A stretch of DNA of 64,000 bases, from NCBI RefSeq assembly GCF_012489685.1, contig NC_080043.1, positions 46,391,127-46,455,126 of the forward strand. The letters are read 5' to 3'. Origin of the DNA: Lotus japonicus. Its lineage: Eukaryota > Streptophyta > Magnoliopsida > Fabales > Fabaceae. The notes beneath the pieces were generated by a model that saw nothing but the letters and a program-made list of their open reading frames with translations, was not told the origin of the DNA and made no database searches. Of this stretch, positions 35,242-45,542 are shown piece by piece (position 1 is the first letter of the stretch; every line of letters begins with the position of its first letter). The translations under genes and the position numbers were made by a program.

Positions 35242-36532
35242 TGATGACCCTATTTTAGTAGTGTTTTTAGGGTCATTTCTTTGGTTGTTTTGAGTCTTTT
35301 TGTTGAGTCTCATGTAGTGTTTCATGCATTCTCATGCATTTTTATTCTTTTCTTTAGTTTTTATTTCGTTTTAAGTAAAATTTAGGACTTGCATGGTTTT
35401 GTTGTGTTTTATGAGGGACTTCTTGTGCTAATGAGCTCTTGGAGCTTCTAGAATCTTCCTTGTCTTGTTGGTTAGGTTTGGAGTGCAGAAACTGAAGGAG
35501 GAGGAAGGCCAAGAAGCATGGAATTGATGAAGAACATAAAGAGAATTGAAAAGAGGAGTTTCAGAAGCCAAAAAGTCATTTTCAGGCGAGCTAGAGCGCC
35601 TAGGCGCTGGGAGTGGGCGCCTAGGCGCCAATAGGGTCAGAGAGCATGTTTTTCAACATGCAATTGGCGCTCAGGCGCTCTGAATTGGCGCATGAGCGCC
35701 CAGTTTCGTTAGTTTCAGCCTATAAATAAGGCTTAGGCCAATTTCTTTGATACATTTTGTCATTTCACTCATTTTTGGTCAAGTTTGAGAGCTGAGGAGA
35801 ACTTTGGGGCCAAGGGAGGCTTCCAACTTGTACTTTTCCTCAGGTTTTATTTACATTTTCTTCATGAATTCACTAGCCATGAGTGGCTAGTTTACTTTTT
35901 GCTTTGGGTTAAGAGATTCTATGAAACTTTAGTTTATAAATCCTATCTCTATGCATGAGTCTTGATTCAATCTTGTATTTCATTTCCTTATTGCATGTTT
36001 AGCTTTGGTGCACCTTTGCTATAGGCTAGATTATAATAGAATGGAAATTTGTTATGATTTAGGGACATGAATTGGAATAGATCCTTCTATACTTGCTTCT
36101 AGGAATAGAGTGAGGGTAGGGTTTTGTTGGCCTGAATAATTAAGCTATCATACCTCTTATGAATGTTTAAGTACACAAGGAATTGGGCTTATCTTTCAAT
36201 TTGAGAGAATTACTTTTATGAGGAATCAACTAGTAAGTACAAAGGCTATAACAACAAGAGTGGAATCAAGGATTTACATGCATAGGATAGGTGGACTAAA
36301 ATGGATTAGATGATCAAACACCCAAGGCAATTTCCCATCATTTGTTATTTACATCATTATCAACATTGCTCTCTTGCAAAACTTTTGTCACAATCACCCA
36401 AACCAATTTCTGAATTTTACTGTGTTAAGAACTTGCAAACTCTCTGCTTAAATCAGTAATTCTCACTCACAATCCCTGTGGTTCGATAATTTAAAACCCG
36501 GAGGTATTCGTGCACTTGCGAATTGACCAACA
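35242..36532 (+). repeat. 5' LTR of element A (1291 bp)
   Basis: TGATGACCCTATTTTAGTAG to AATTGACCAACA. TATA box at 35721-35728 (TATAAATA). The GC-rich hairpin block at 35585-35700 includes the 14-bp palindromes AGCGCCTAGGCGCT and GGCGCCTAGGCGCC, and GCATGTT/AACATGC around TTTC. Confidence 0.93.
35721..35728 (+). promoter_or_regulatory. Element A LTR TATA box
   Basis: TATAAATA in CAGCCTATAAATAAGGC; the 3' LTR counterpart is at 42398-42405. Confidence 0.65.
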
Positions 36533-36537
36533 AGTTT

Positions 36538-36556
36538 TTGGCTTCGTTGCCGGGGA
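36538..36556 (+). other. Primer-binding-like site of element A
   Basis: TTGGCTTCGTTGCCGGGGA, six bases after the LTR. Athila-type elements carry TGGCGCCGTTGCCGGGGA here (aspartate tRNA type); two bases differ (TT for GC). Confidence 0.75.
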
Positions 36557-36693
36557 TTGTTTGTGGTTTTCGGTTTGAGTTAAAGAGTTTGTTTGTTTGT
36601 TTGTTTTACTAAGCATTGCATTGAATAGGTGTTACTAACCTTTTCTCTGTTTTTGTGATTTCAGTTTATGCACAGTAGGCTTGGCACGGATCC

Positions 36694-38910
36694 ATGTTGT
36701 TTGGTCCGGAGCCTGAACGTACTCTTCGCTGTCGTCGAGCCCAACAAAGGCTTGAAGCCATGGCTGCTCAAATGACGGAAGAGGAGATGCAAGCCCACAT
36801 TGAAGAAAGAGTGAATGAGGCTCTTGCTCAAAGACTTCAAGAGCAAGAATTGGAGAATGCCAATCGTTCTCTCAGAGACCTCACCTCGGCTGCCATGAGC
36901 TACGATTATCCGGGCAGCATAGTTTCCCCCGATGGCACGGGAAACTTTGAGCTGAGGCCGGCATTCATCAACTTGGTGAGCCAAAATCAGTATGGTGGAG
37001 GTGCTCTTGAAGATCCTCATGCACACATGGAGCGGTTTATCCGCAATTGCAACACCTACAGAGTTCAGAATGTTTCAGCGGACACAATCCGCTTGAGTTT
37101 GTTCCCTTTTTCATTGAGGGATACTGCTGAAGAGTGGTTGAATTCACAGCCCCAAGGTAGCATTACATCTTGGGAAGACTTGGCTGAGAAGTTCACCACA
37201 AGGTTTGTTCCAAGAGCCCTCTTGAGAAAACTCAAGAATGACATCATGACTTTTACTCAAACCACCGATGAGAATCTTTATGAAGCTTGGGAGAGGTTCA
37301 AGAAGCTCTTGAGGAGGTGTCCTCAACATAACCTTACTCAAGTTGAGCAAGTAGCAAAGTTCTATGATGGTCTCCAATATTCTTCGAGGTTTGGTTTGGA
37401 TGCGGCTTCAAGTGGAGAGTTCGATGCCTTACTTCCACAAGTGGGGTATGAGTTGATTGAAAAGATGGCTATAAGAGCCATGAACTCTAGTAATGATCGC
37501 CAAGCCCGAAGAGGAGTCCTTGAGGTTGAAGCTTATGATCAACTTATGGCCTCCAACAAGCAACTCTCCAAGCAAATGAATGAGATTCAAAATCAAATGA
37601 AGACTACCAAGATTGGTGGTCGAGTTGCCAATTTGGAGTGCGTGACTTGTGGAGGGCCACATGACAGCGAAGAATGCACAGAGACTAGACCGGAGGAGAA
37701 AGTGAAGGTTATGGGTCAAGCTCGGAATGACCCATTTTAAAATACTTACAATCCAGGATGGAGGAATCACCCTAATTTTTCTTGGAGGCAAGGTAATAAT
37801 GGGCAAGGAAATGGCTTTCAAAGACAATTTCCTAGCCAAGGATTTCAAGGCCAAAGCTCAAGACAACCTCAAGAGCGAGGAGAAGGTGAAAGTAGTGGTT
37901 CCAAGAAGAGCTTAGAAGAGTTGGTGGAAACTTTCATCAACCGGACGGAGAATAATTACAAGAATCAAGAGGCGGCTATCAAGAATCTTAAGAATCAATT
38001 TGGCCAGCTGGCCAAGCAAATAGCCGAGAGACCTCAAGGTAAGTTTCCCTCCGACACTATCCCCAATCCTAAGCAAGAGAATGCCTCTATTGTAGCCACT
38101 AGAAGTGGGAGAGTGATGAATGAATTGAAGAAAAAAACAGAGGGAGAAAAGAGAGAGGAGATAGTGGGATGAGAAGTAGTTGTACCTATTAAGGTGAGAG
38201 AGGAAGTTGAGCGTACTCCTGAAACTAGCAAGGTTCCGTTCCCTAAAGCATTGGCTAAGAAGAGCTTAGATAAAAAGTTTTCAAAGTTTGTTGATGTTTT
38301 CAAAAAGCTCCACATTAGTATTCCGTTTGCCGATGCTTTGGAACAAATGCCTTTATATGCTAAGTTTATGAAGGATATTCTGCATAAGAGAAGAAGGTTG
38401 AAGGGAGTAGATGAGACGGTGTTGATGACGGAGGAATGTAGTGCCATTTTGCAGCGGAAGATGCCGAAGAAAAGAAGGGACCCCGGAAGTTTCACTATTC
38501 CGGTGGAAATTGAAGGCATGGCGGATGTGGAAGCCTTGTGTGATCTTAGAGCGAGCATCAATTTGATGCCGCTCACCATGTTTGAGAGGCTTAACCTAGG
38601 AGAGGTTACTCCAACCATGCTTTCCTTGCAAATGGCGGATCGATCCCTTAAGACTCCATATGGGATTGTGGAGGATGTAATGGTGCGGGTGGACAAGTAT
38701 GTGTTCCCCGTGGATTTTGTTGTGCTTGATATGGAGGAGGATGAGAAGATTCCTCTCATTCTTGGTCGACCTTTCTTAGCTACTGGTAGAGCTAAGATTG
38801 ACGTTGACAAGGGTCACCTCATTCTCCGTGTTGGTAAGGAAAAGGTACGATTTTCTGTTTTTAATCCTATGATTGAGACTAACCATGACAATGACTTTGT
38901 CTGTGATTGA
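36694..38910 (+). pseudogene. gag-pro: Athila-like gag-protease frame with two internal stops
   Basis: A single frame of about 739 codons. The gag capsid region includes DPHAHMERFIRNC, LSLFPFSLRDTAEEWLNS, ITSWEDLAEKFTTRF, ENLYEAWERFKKLLRRCP and VAKFYDGL. A cysteine/histidine motif follows (CVTCGGPHDSEEC), then the Athila-typical NPGWRNHPNFSW after a TAA at 37738-37740. A second stop, TGA at 38170-38172, precedes the protease region, which has FSKFVDVFKKLHISIPFADAL, IPVEIEG, ALCDLRASINLMP and IPLILGRPFLATGRAKID. The active-site triplet reads DLRAS where the family usually has D-L/S-G-A-S, so the glycine is replaced by arginine. Final stop at 38908-38910. Two stops and the active-site change indicate a dead copy. 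Confidence 0.92.
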
Positions 38911-39015
38911 TTAGAAGCAGGTCGAAGGTTCCGGAAGAGATCCCCAAAGTTAATGCCCAAATTGATGAGTTCCATCCGGCTCTCATCAAGCTTGTTAATG
39001 GTAACAAGTATGTAG

Positions 39016-39261
39016 TATGAGAACTTACATGCTCATATGGTGAAGTTTACCCAAGCTAGCACCCTTGCTAAGATTGAGGGCGTTTTAAGTGATGAAGTGA
39101 AGATTAAACTCTTCCCTCATTCTTTGACAAGGGAGGCTAGAGCTTGGTTTGATGAGCAAGAGGACATTGCCTCATGGGAGGATTTACTCCAGAGGTTTTG
39201 TGCAAGGTTTCTTCCTTGCACTTGTGGTAAGTTAATCAATGGAAAGGAATTTCCTTCCTAA
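39016..39261 (+). pseudogene. Second, gag-like fragment after protease
   Basis: Open from a TAG at 39013. YENLHAHMVKF, LSDEVKIKLFPHSL, TREARAWFDEQ, ASWEDLLQRFCARF follow the same order as DPHAHMERF, LSLFPFSL, AEEWLN, SWEDLAEKFTTRF in the gag of this element, but the sequence differs clearly, so it comes from another gag lineage or a very old duplication. It stands where RT, RNase H and integrase should be. The last residues (KLINGKEFPS) and the following non-coding bases may be the old end of pol. Confidence 0.75.
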
Positions 39262-40202
39262 CACCATCGGAAGGAGAGTCCACCTAGGACTATAACCTAG
39301 GGCTAAATGGGAGACAACCCATTCTTTTAATTTTATTATTTATTATTTTTTAATTTTGTAGTATTTTAGATGTTTATTTCAAAAAAAAAAAGGAAAAATA
39401 GTAAAATTTTTGTGAAAAAACTGGGTTGAGCGCCTAGGCGCCAATTCAGAAGCGCCTAGGCGCCAATTAGTGGCAGAGGCACTGCCTCTGGAACTGGCTT
39501 GAGCGCCTGAGCGTTCCCCTCGAGCGCTCGAGCGCTCCTGTACGTGTTTTTGCTTACATTTTGGGTTTTAAAACCCCAACCTTTTCATTTTCCCACTCTT
39601 TACTCCCATTCCTTCATAAAAAACGCACCCCACTCTCTCCAAACCCCATTTCCACTTCTCATTTCTCACTTGCACACACTTTAGCTCTCCCATTTGCTTC
39701 CAAGTTCTGCATTGTTTCAAGTTCCTTTCACTTGCACCCACTCACTCTCTAGTCAAGGTAAGTTCCAACTTTCACTTTCCTTCATTTTTGTTCATGGGAT
39801 TTGCAATGCATGTTTACAAGGGGGTTTGGGTGAGTGATTTGTGTTAATGCAAGTTGGGTTTGGGTTGTATGTACTCATTGGTGGTTGATTTTGTGTTTAT
39901 TTAGAAAGGGGTTGTAAATTTGTGAGGATTGGGTAGTTAGGATTTTGTGGATTAGTTTAGTTTAGCTTTTGCTTACAAGGTGTTTGATAGAATGCCTCAA
40001 TGGGTTCTCTTAGTGATTTTTGGCAAGTGCTTGTGGTAGTTTTTCTCTCTTTGCCAAAATCACTAAGAAACTTGTTGGGTGCTCTTAGGTTGTTCTTTAT
40101 TTTTGCTTTTGTACAAAGTTTTTTCTTCTTTTCTTTTTATTTTTATTTTTGAACTAACATTTCTAACGTTTGTGGCTTGTGTATGGGCTAACAACTTTGC
40201 AG
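39262..40202 (+). other. Non-coding interior of element A
   Basis: No gene seen. Contains a T-rich stretch, an A-rich run (39378-39392), and a palindrome cluster at 39428-39540 (GAGCGCCTAGGCGCCAATT twice; CAGAGGC/GCCTCTG; GAGCGCTCGAGCGCTC) that repeats the motif found in the LTR. A pyrimidine-rich leader leads to the env-like remnant. Confidence 0.6.
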
Positions 40203-40689
40203 ATGCCTGTGAAAAGAGCAAGAACCAACACAAGAGCTGCAGCTTCTTCCTCCACCTCCCGGAGTTTTGATCGCTCCCGCTTCCTATCAGCGGTTAAGGA
40301 GGAGTTTTACCGAGCTCACCTAGCACACAAGGAGTGTGTGAAGGAGCGGGGAGTTTTGTATCGGGGGGGAAGATGAAGAAGAAGAGGAAGAAGAAGAGGA
40401 GGAAGCAGAGGATGTTGAGGTGGTGAATGAGGTGGTTACTCCACCACGTGCTGACCCTTCTCCTGCTTGGATGGAGGCCGCTTTCGGGCGGATGTTTTTG
40501 AGGCAAGATCGCCTACACAGGGATCTTGACCTCCATTGGAGGGGAGGTAGCACGTCAGACCCCAGGTACAATGGGCCCTTGGATTTTAATACCTTGGAGC
40601 AGGGGATGATAGACTTGAGCTTGATGCATGATGCCGGAGTTCATCCGGATTATGGCGATGGAAGGGGTGACCATGACCCCATGGAGTGA
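40203..40689 (+). pseudogene. Env-like ORF remnant of element A
   Basis: Begins MPVKRARTNTRAAASSSTS then FDRSRFLSA, AHKECVKERG, reminiscent of the start of env-like ORFs in legume Athila/Calypso elements. The first frame stops at 40374-40376. After a one-base frame change at a G run (about 40364-40370) a second frame continues with an acidic run of glutamates, PSPAWMEAAFGRMFLRQDRLHRDLDLH, and ends at 40689. The product is far shorter than usual env-like proteins (several hundred residues), so the middle has probably been deleted. No signal peptide or membrane segment is seen. Confidence 0.6.
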
Positions 40690-41880
40690 TTGTGCTGAGG
40701 TAACTCTACTCTTAGTTTAGGTCATGCATTTTTAGCATATTTTCAATTTATAGATTTTGTTTTCTTTTGATCATGCATTGTTTTAGTTGGTTTTATTTTT
40801 GGGTCTTTACTTCCCTATACTCACATGCTTTTAGCTATAGGTTTGCTTCCCTACTAGTGCTGTTTTTGAAAATACTTTGGTGAATACTCGTTGTTGTTTC
40901 GGGGATGAGTGATTGCATGTTGGGGAAGAGAGGAGGAGACTTCGGTCTTCCGAGTGTCTCTTGAGAAAGGAGTCGGTGTGAGTCCATTAAGGGTCTATCT
41001 TTGACCCTTCACCATAAAAATTCTCTGGAGGATCCTGACTCACTTGCAATTCTTGGTTCTGCGTTAATTTCACTCATAGCATGCTTAGTGATTTCTGTTT
41101 TATTCTTGAGACTTATAGGATTTCTTGAGATTCTGAGTTCGTGGTTGAACATTGCCCTTAGTTGTCCCATTTGAGCTTAATTGGAGAATCTTTTTGTAGC
41201 CAAAAGTTTGGGATGGTTGTTTGGATGGAATATTGGGGGAGTGATGGTCCTTGTTGTGTTGTGTGGAGCTGGAAAAAATGAGAAATAGTCTCTTGCCCCA
41301 AAAGGAAAGAACAGTGGAAAAAAAGAAAGAAAAAGAACTCCTAACCACAAGTTGGAGTTGAAAAAAAAGAAAAAAAGGGTTTGAAAAGTTGGGTGCAAGA
41401 GACTTGTGCAAAGAAAAGTGTTGTAAGCTCTGGGGTTATTAGAAGAGGACCACACTCAATGTGCTTGAAAGCCTAGTTTTCCTTTAGGGACCAACCACCA
41501 TCATGTTTTACCTAGCCAATGTTTCAACCCTTATGGAAGTCTCTTTGAATATTTGCATGTTTGATCTTTGTTGCTATTGAGTGAATGACATTCAGGACCT
41601 ATGAACTTGTTTGTGTGCTCAGTGCACTAAATGAACATCTCATCCTAGGGTTTTTAGTTCTAAATGCTTCTCATGAATGGACTCTACACTCTTCTCTCTT
41701 CAAAAGAGGCATGAAGTAGGTTGTTGGGTCTTTCTCTTGAAACTAGCTGTGATTACTTTGTCCCCCTGTTTTTGTGAAGTATTCCTTGTTGTGAGCACTT
41801 GTGTCGGAGCATTTCTTGCGCTTGAGGGCAAGCGAGTGTTTTTTACGCTCGAGGGCGAGCTGTCGTTGAGTATAGTGGTG
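40690..41880 (+). other. 3' untranslated interior of element A
   Basis: About 1.2 kb without a credible gene. A purine-rich stretch lies at 41265-41380. Just before the LTR are two stem-loops, GCTTG/CAAGC (about 41820-41834) and GCTCG/CGAGC (about 41851-41863). The immediate LTR border TATAGTGGTG|TGATGACCC lacks a classical long PPT. Confidence 0.6.
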
Positions 41881-43210
41881 TGATGACCCTATTTTAGTAG
41901 TGTTTTTAGGGTCATTTCTTTGGTTGTTTTGAGTCTTTTTGTTGAGTCTCATGTAGTGTTTCATGCATTCTCATGCATTTTTATTCTTTTCTTTAGTTTT
42001 TATTTCGTTTTGGTAATTTAGTAGTTTTTTAGGTAGTTTTCTTGCATTTTAAGTAAAGTTTAGGACTTGCATGGTTTTGTTGTGTTTTATGAGGGACTTC
42101 TTGTGCTAATGAGCTCTTGGAGCTTCTAGAATCTTCCTTGTCTTGTTGGTTAGGTTTGGAGTGCAGAAACTGAAGGAGAAGGAAGGCCAAGAAGCATGGA
42201 ATTGATGAAGAACATAAAGAGAATTGAAAAGAGGAGTTTCAGAAGCCAAAAAGTCATTTTCAGGCGAGCTAGAGCGCCTAGGCGCTGGGAGTGGGCGCCT
42301 AGGCGCCAATAGGGTCAGAGAGCATGTTTTTCAACATGCAATTGGCGCTCAGGCGCTCTGAATTGGCGCCTGAGCCCCAGTTTCGTTAGTTTCAGCCTAT
42401 AAATAAGGCTTAGGCCAATTTCTTTGATACATTTTGTCATTTCACTCATTTTTGGTCAAGTTTGAGAGCTGAGGAGAACTTTGGGGCCAAGGGAGGCTTC
42501 CAACTTGTACTTTTCCTCAGGTTTTATTTACATTTTCTTCATGAATTCACTAGCCATGAGTGGCTAGTTTACTTTTTGCTTTGGGTTAAGAGATTCTATG
42601 AAACTTTAGTTTATAAATCCTATCTCTATGCATGAGTCTTGATTCAATCTTGTATTTCATTTCCTTATTGCATGTTTAGCTTTGGTGCACCTTTGCTATA
42701 GGCTAGATTATAATAGAATGGAAATTTGTTATGATTTAGGGACATGAATTGGAATAGATCCTTCTATACTTGCTTCTAGGAATAGAGTGAGGGTAGGGTT
42801 TTGTTGGCCTGAATAATTAAGCTATCATACCTCTTATGAATGTTTAAGTACACAAGGAATTGGGCTTATCTTTCAATTTGAGAGAATTACTTTTATGAGG
42901 AATCAACTAGTAAGTACAAAGGCTATAACAACAAGAGTGGAATCAAGGATTTACATGCATAGGATAGGTGGACTAAAATGGATTAGATGATCAAACACCC
43001 AAGGCAATTTCCCATCATTTGTTATTTACATCATTATCAACATTGCTCTCTTGCAAAACTTTTGTCACAATCACCCAAAACCAATTTCTGAATTTTACTG
43101 TCTTAAGAACTTGCAAACTCTCGGCTTAAATAAGTAATTCTCACTCACAATCCCTGTGGTTCGATAATTTAAAACCCGGAGGTATTCGTGCACTTGCGAA
43201 TTGACCAACA
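41881..43210 (+). repeat. 3' LTR of element A (1330 bp)
   Basis: Same ends as the 5' LTR, followed by TCAAT (43211-43215). It holds a 39-bp stretch near 42012-42050 that the 5' LTR lacks, and the same palindrome block at about 42268-42375. Confidence 0.93.
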
Positions 43211-43215
43211 TCAAT

Positions 43216-44175
43216 TCATAACTGTACCTCAAAGGTCTTAACTAGTCGTTTTATCATCTGATCCTCCAACCTTCTGAGGTTTTACTACTATCGTAACTGC
43301 TATCACCACCACATCCCTTATTCATACATGATTTTCAACTCCCTAAGTCAATCTTAATCATAGGATTCTTATTCAACAGAGCAAAAATTCACTTGCTAAC
43401 TCTAGCATGCATCACCGAAATCCACAACAAAGTTCCATTCACTATTAGACTCTGAGTAGCTTGTCCAATTATGATAACTTCAAGTATTCATCTTAATACT
43501 AACACTTTCCTTCTTGTAACTTGATTACCATCTCGTCGATAAACTTCTTAATCTCCCAATCAAATTATGACAAACTTCAAGTCCTACACACTTATGACAA
43601 TAATTAATAGACTTAAAACCTAAACCTTTTCCAAGTTGGGATCTTTGATGCTCTGTAACTCTTCAACATTTCCTAAAAGAATATTCATCTCTTAAGACTA
43701 CAACTCCTTCGCAAGGAAAACAAATACTTAATGAGAACTTTTTCCTCCCAAACTCAACTACTCTTCGATCATCTCAAGTTAATCTTACCAATCCTTCTAT
43801 CAAAGTCCATATCCAGCTGTGATTCCGAATATCACCCCCTCAATATTAAGTTGATCAGGCCTAATACATCGAAGGTGGAAATCTAGAAAAACCCACTGGA
43901 ACAGTCAATGAGTTCCTATCATCCAATAGTCACAAATATCCTGACATCACATCCTCAACGATTCCGCTACGGAACTACACGCCCTCAACATCATACGTAT
44001 ACTATCCATAAGAAATCTCTATGAGATTCTTTCTTCAGCTTCTAGCTTCCTTTTAAACGCATCGGTAGAAGACTGCTTTCTAGGCTTAGCGTGTCATTCT
44101 AAACCTCGTATAACTTCTATAGCTAAAATACGAGCTACGGTCAATAAGGTATTAATAGGCGTGATAACTATAAGG
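43216..44175 (-). pseudogene. Pol remnant of element B, part adjoining gag
   Basis: Non-coding. It shares long phrases with 17000-18864 and 28370-29230 (for example CACCCCCTCAATATTAAGTT). No protein motif seen. Confidence 0.65.
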
Positions 44176-45367
44176 TCAAAGCTTAGACAGTATAAGTAAG
44201 TTAGGTGTGTTTGCACACGCTACGAAAGTAATGGAATATATTATACTGAAATGAGAAAGAATGGTTAGAAGGTTACCGTCGTTCTTGCGCTCTCCTCTGG
44301 CTAACTTCTTCGATCCTCCTCCGTCCATGATATAAACTCTTCCCCTAGTAGTGAGGCGCTTTCCCCTTGCAGTGTTAACAGATGGCTCCCTCTTGGGCGC
44401 CTTACAATCCACAGCTAGATGTCCCACTCGGTTACAATTAAAGCATCTTGGTCCAGTCGCTGGGCACTTGTCAGCAAAATGTCCAGTCTTCCCACACCGG
44501 AAACATGTCACATCCGTGTTGCCGACTTGATTCCTGCACCTCCAGTAGCAAGGGTCATCGGTTTGTGCTGTCCTAGGGTATAACCTTCCCCCATAGGGCG
44601 CTGATAAGGCTTCTTCATCTGAAACCTTCCTTTTCCAAGATTGTCTTGGGAGCTCGACCTCATCGGTCCCCCAGTTCCTGCTCTATTCATCCTTCTATTT
44701 TTCATCAGCTCCACCTCTATGGCCTTCTCCACCAAAACTTGAAATCGTATAATCCCCAACGGCCTCACTGAATCTTCGATGTCTGCTCTCAGTCCATTCA
44801 GAAACCGCTTACACATGTAGCGTTCATCAACATGGTTGTTGAAAAACTGGAAGTGCTAAGCCAATGATTCCAGCTTGGAAGCATACTCAGGTACGGTCAT
44901 GCTCCCTTGACAAAGGGTCAGAAATTGTGCCTCTCGCTCGTCTCGAGCGCTAGTTGGAAAGTACTTCTCTAGAAATGCAGCACGGAAAGAGTTCCAATTC
45001 ACCTCTTCGTGGTTAGCTCCCATAATTCCTCTAGTACCCCTCCACCAGTACTCAGCATAACCCAGCAGCAGATAAGTTGCCAGGCCCACCTTAGCCCCTT
45101 CAGCAGTCTGCAGTACTTCGAAAATCTTCTCAATCTCTTGGATCCACAGATCCGCATTGTCCGGGTCAGTCCCACCTGTGAACTTGGGTGGATCCTGCCT
45201 TCTAAAATCATTCAGTCCCCTGTTCTGGTCCAGGGCTACTTCTCTCTGAAGCCGGTGTAGCTCGCGTGTATCCTCAGTAGCACGCCTATGTGCATTGTCA
45301 TTCGTCTGTACAGTCATTGCTTGGACCAAGTGGCCACCATCTCAGCAAGTTGGTTAGAGTTCACCAT
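44176..45367 (-). pseudogene. gag: Gag of element B with stop and frameshifts
   Basis: Likely start MVNSNQLAEM at 45367, then a frame change near 45320-45335. The capsid region follows (NDFRRQDPPKFTGGTDPD, WIQEIEKIFEVLQ, FLEKYFPTSARDERE, MTVPEYASKLES). A TAG near 44853-44855 replaces a lysine codon (ESLA-stop-HFQFF; E has AKHFQLF). Then MCKRFLNGLRADIEDSVRPL, a basic linker (GTGGPMRSSSQ), a second frame change near 44511-44540, and two knuckles, CFRCGKTGHFADKC and CFNCNRVGHLAVDC. The tail ERKNDGNLLTILSHF ends at the same place as in E; protease is missing. Confidence 0.9.
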
Positions 45368-45527
45368 GTTCTAGGCATGACTATATACCTACATATATGA
45401 TTAAGCAATAACTTCAATCAATTCTAAGCGAAAAATCGCTTGCAGACAATCAATTTTCACTCTTTGCAGAGTCACACAACCTAGCACAGAAGACCTATTC
45501 CCCAACAACTCCCGAAAGACTCGACAA

Positions 45528-45539
45528 GCTCTGATACCA
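45528..45539 (-). other. Primer binding site of element B
   Basis: TGGTATCAGAGC on the minus strand, three bases from the 5' LTR. Confidence 0.9.
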
Positions 45540-45542
45540 CAA

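Larger units (their letters stand above)
35242..43210 (+). mobile_element. Element A: Athila-like Ty3/gypsy element, non-autonomous
   Basis: TCAAT at 35237-35241 and 43211-43215 is the target duplication. LTRs at 35242-36532 and 41881-43210, both TGATGACCCTATT...TTGACCAACA. Interior: PBS-like TTGGCTTCGTTGCCGGGG, gag-protease frame with two stops, a short second gag-like fragment, and an env-like remnant. RT, RNase H and integrase are absent. The LTRs are nearly identical except for a 39-bp deletion in the left copy (near 35365, compare 42012-42050), so this is one of the younger events. Confidence 0.93.

Noticed and set aside
35428..35631. Minus-strand 67-codon ORF in both LTRs of element A (also 42106-42309)
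   Set aside because: Present in both LTRs because they are copies of one sequence; antisense to the LTR promoter region, with no start or domain support.
41100..41455. Overlapping minus-strand ORFs in the 3' interior of element A
   Set aside because: Phenylalanine/serine-rich translation of a purine-rich plus-strand tract; no homology recognised, and both frames overlap each other.
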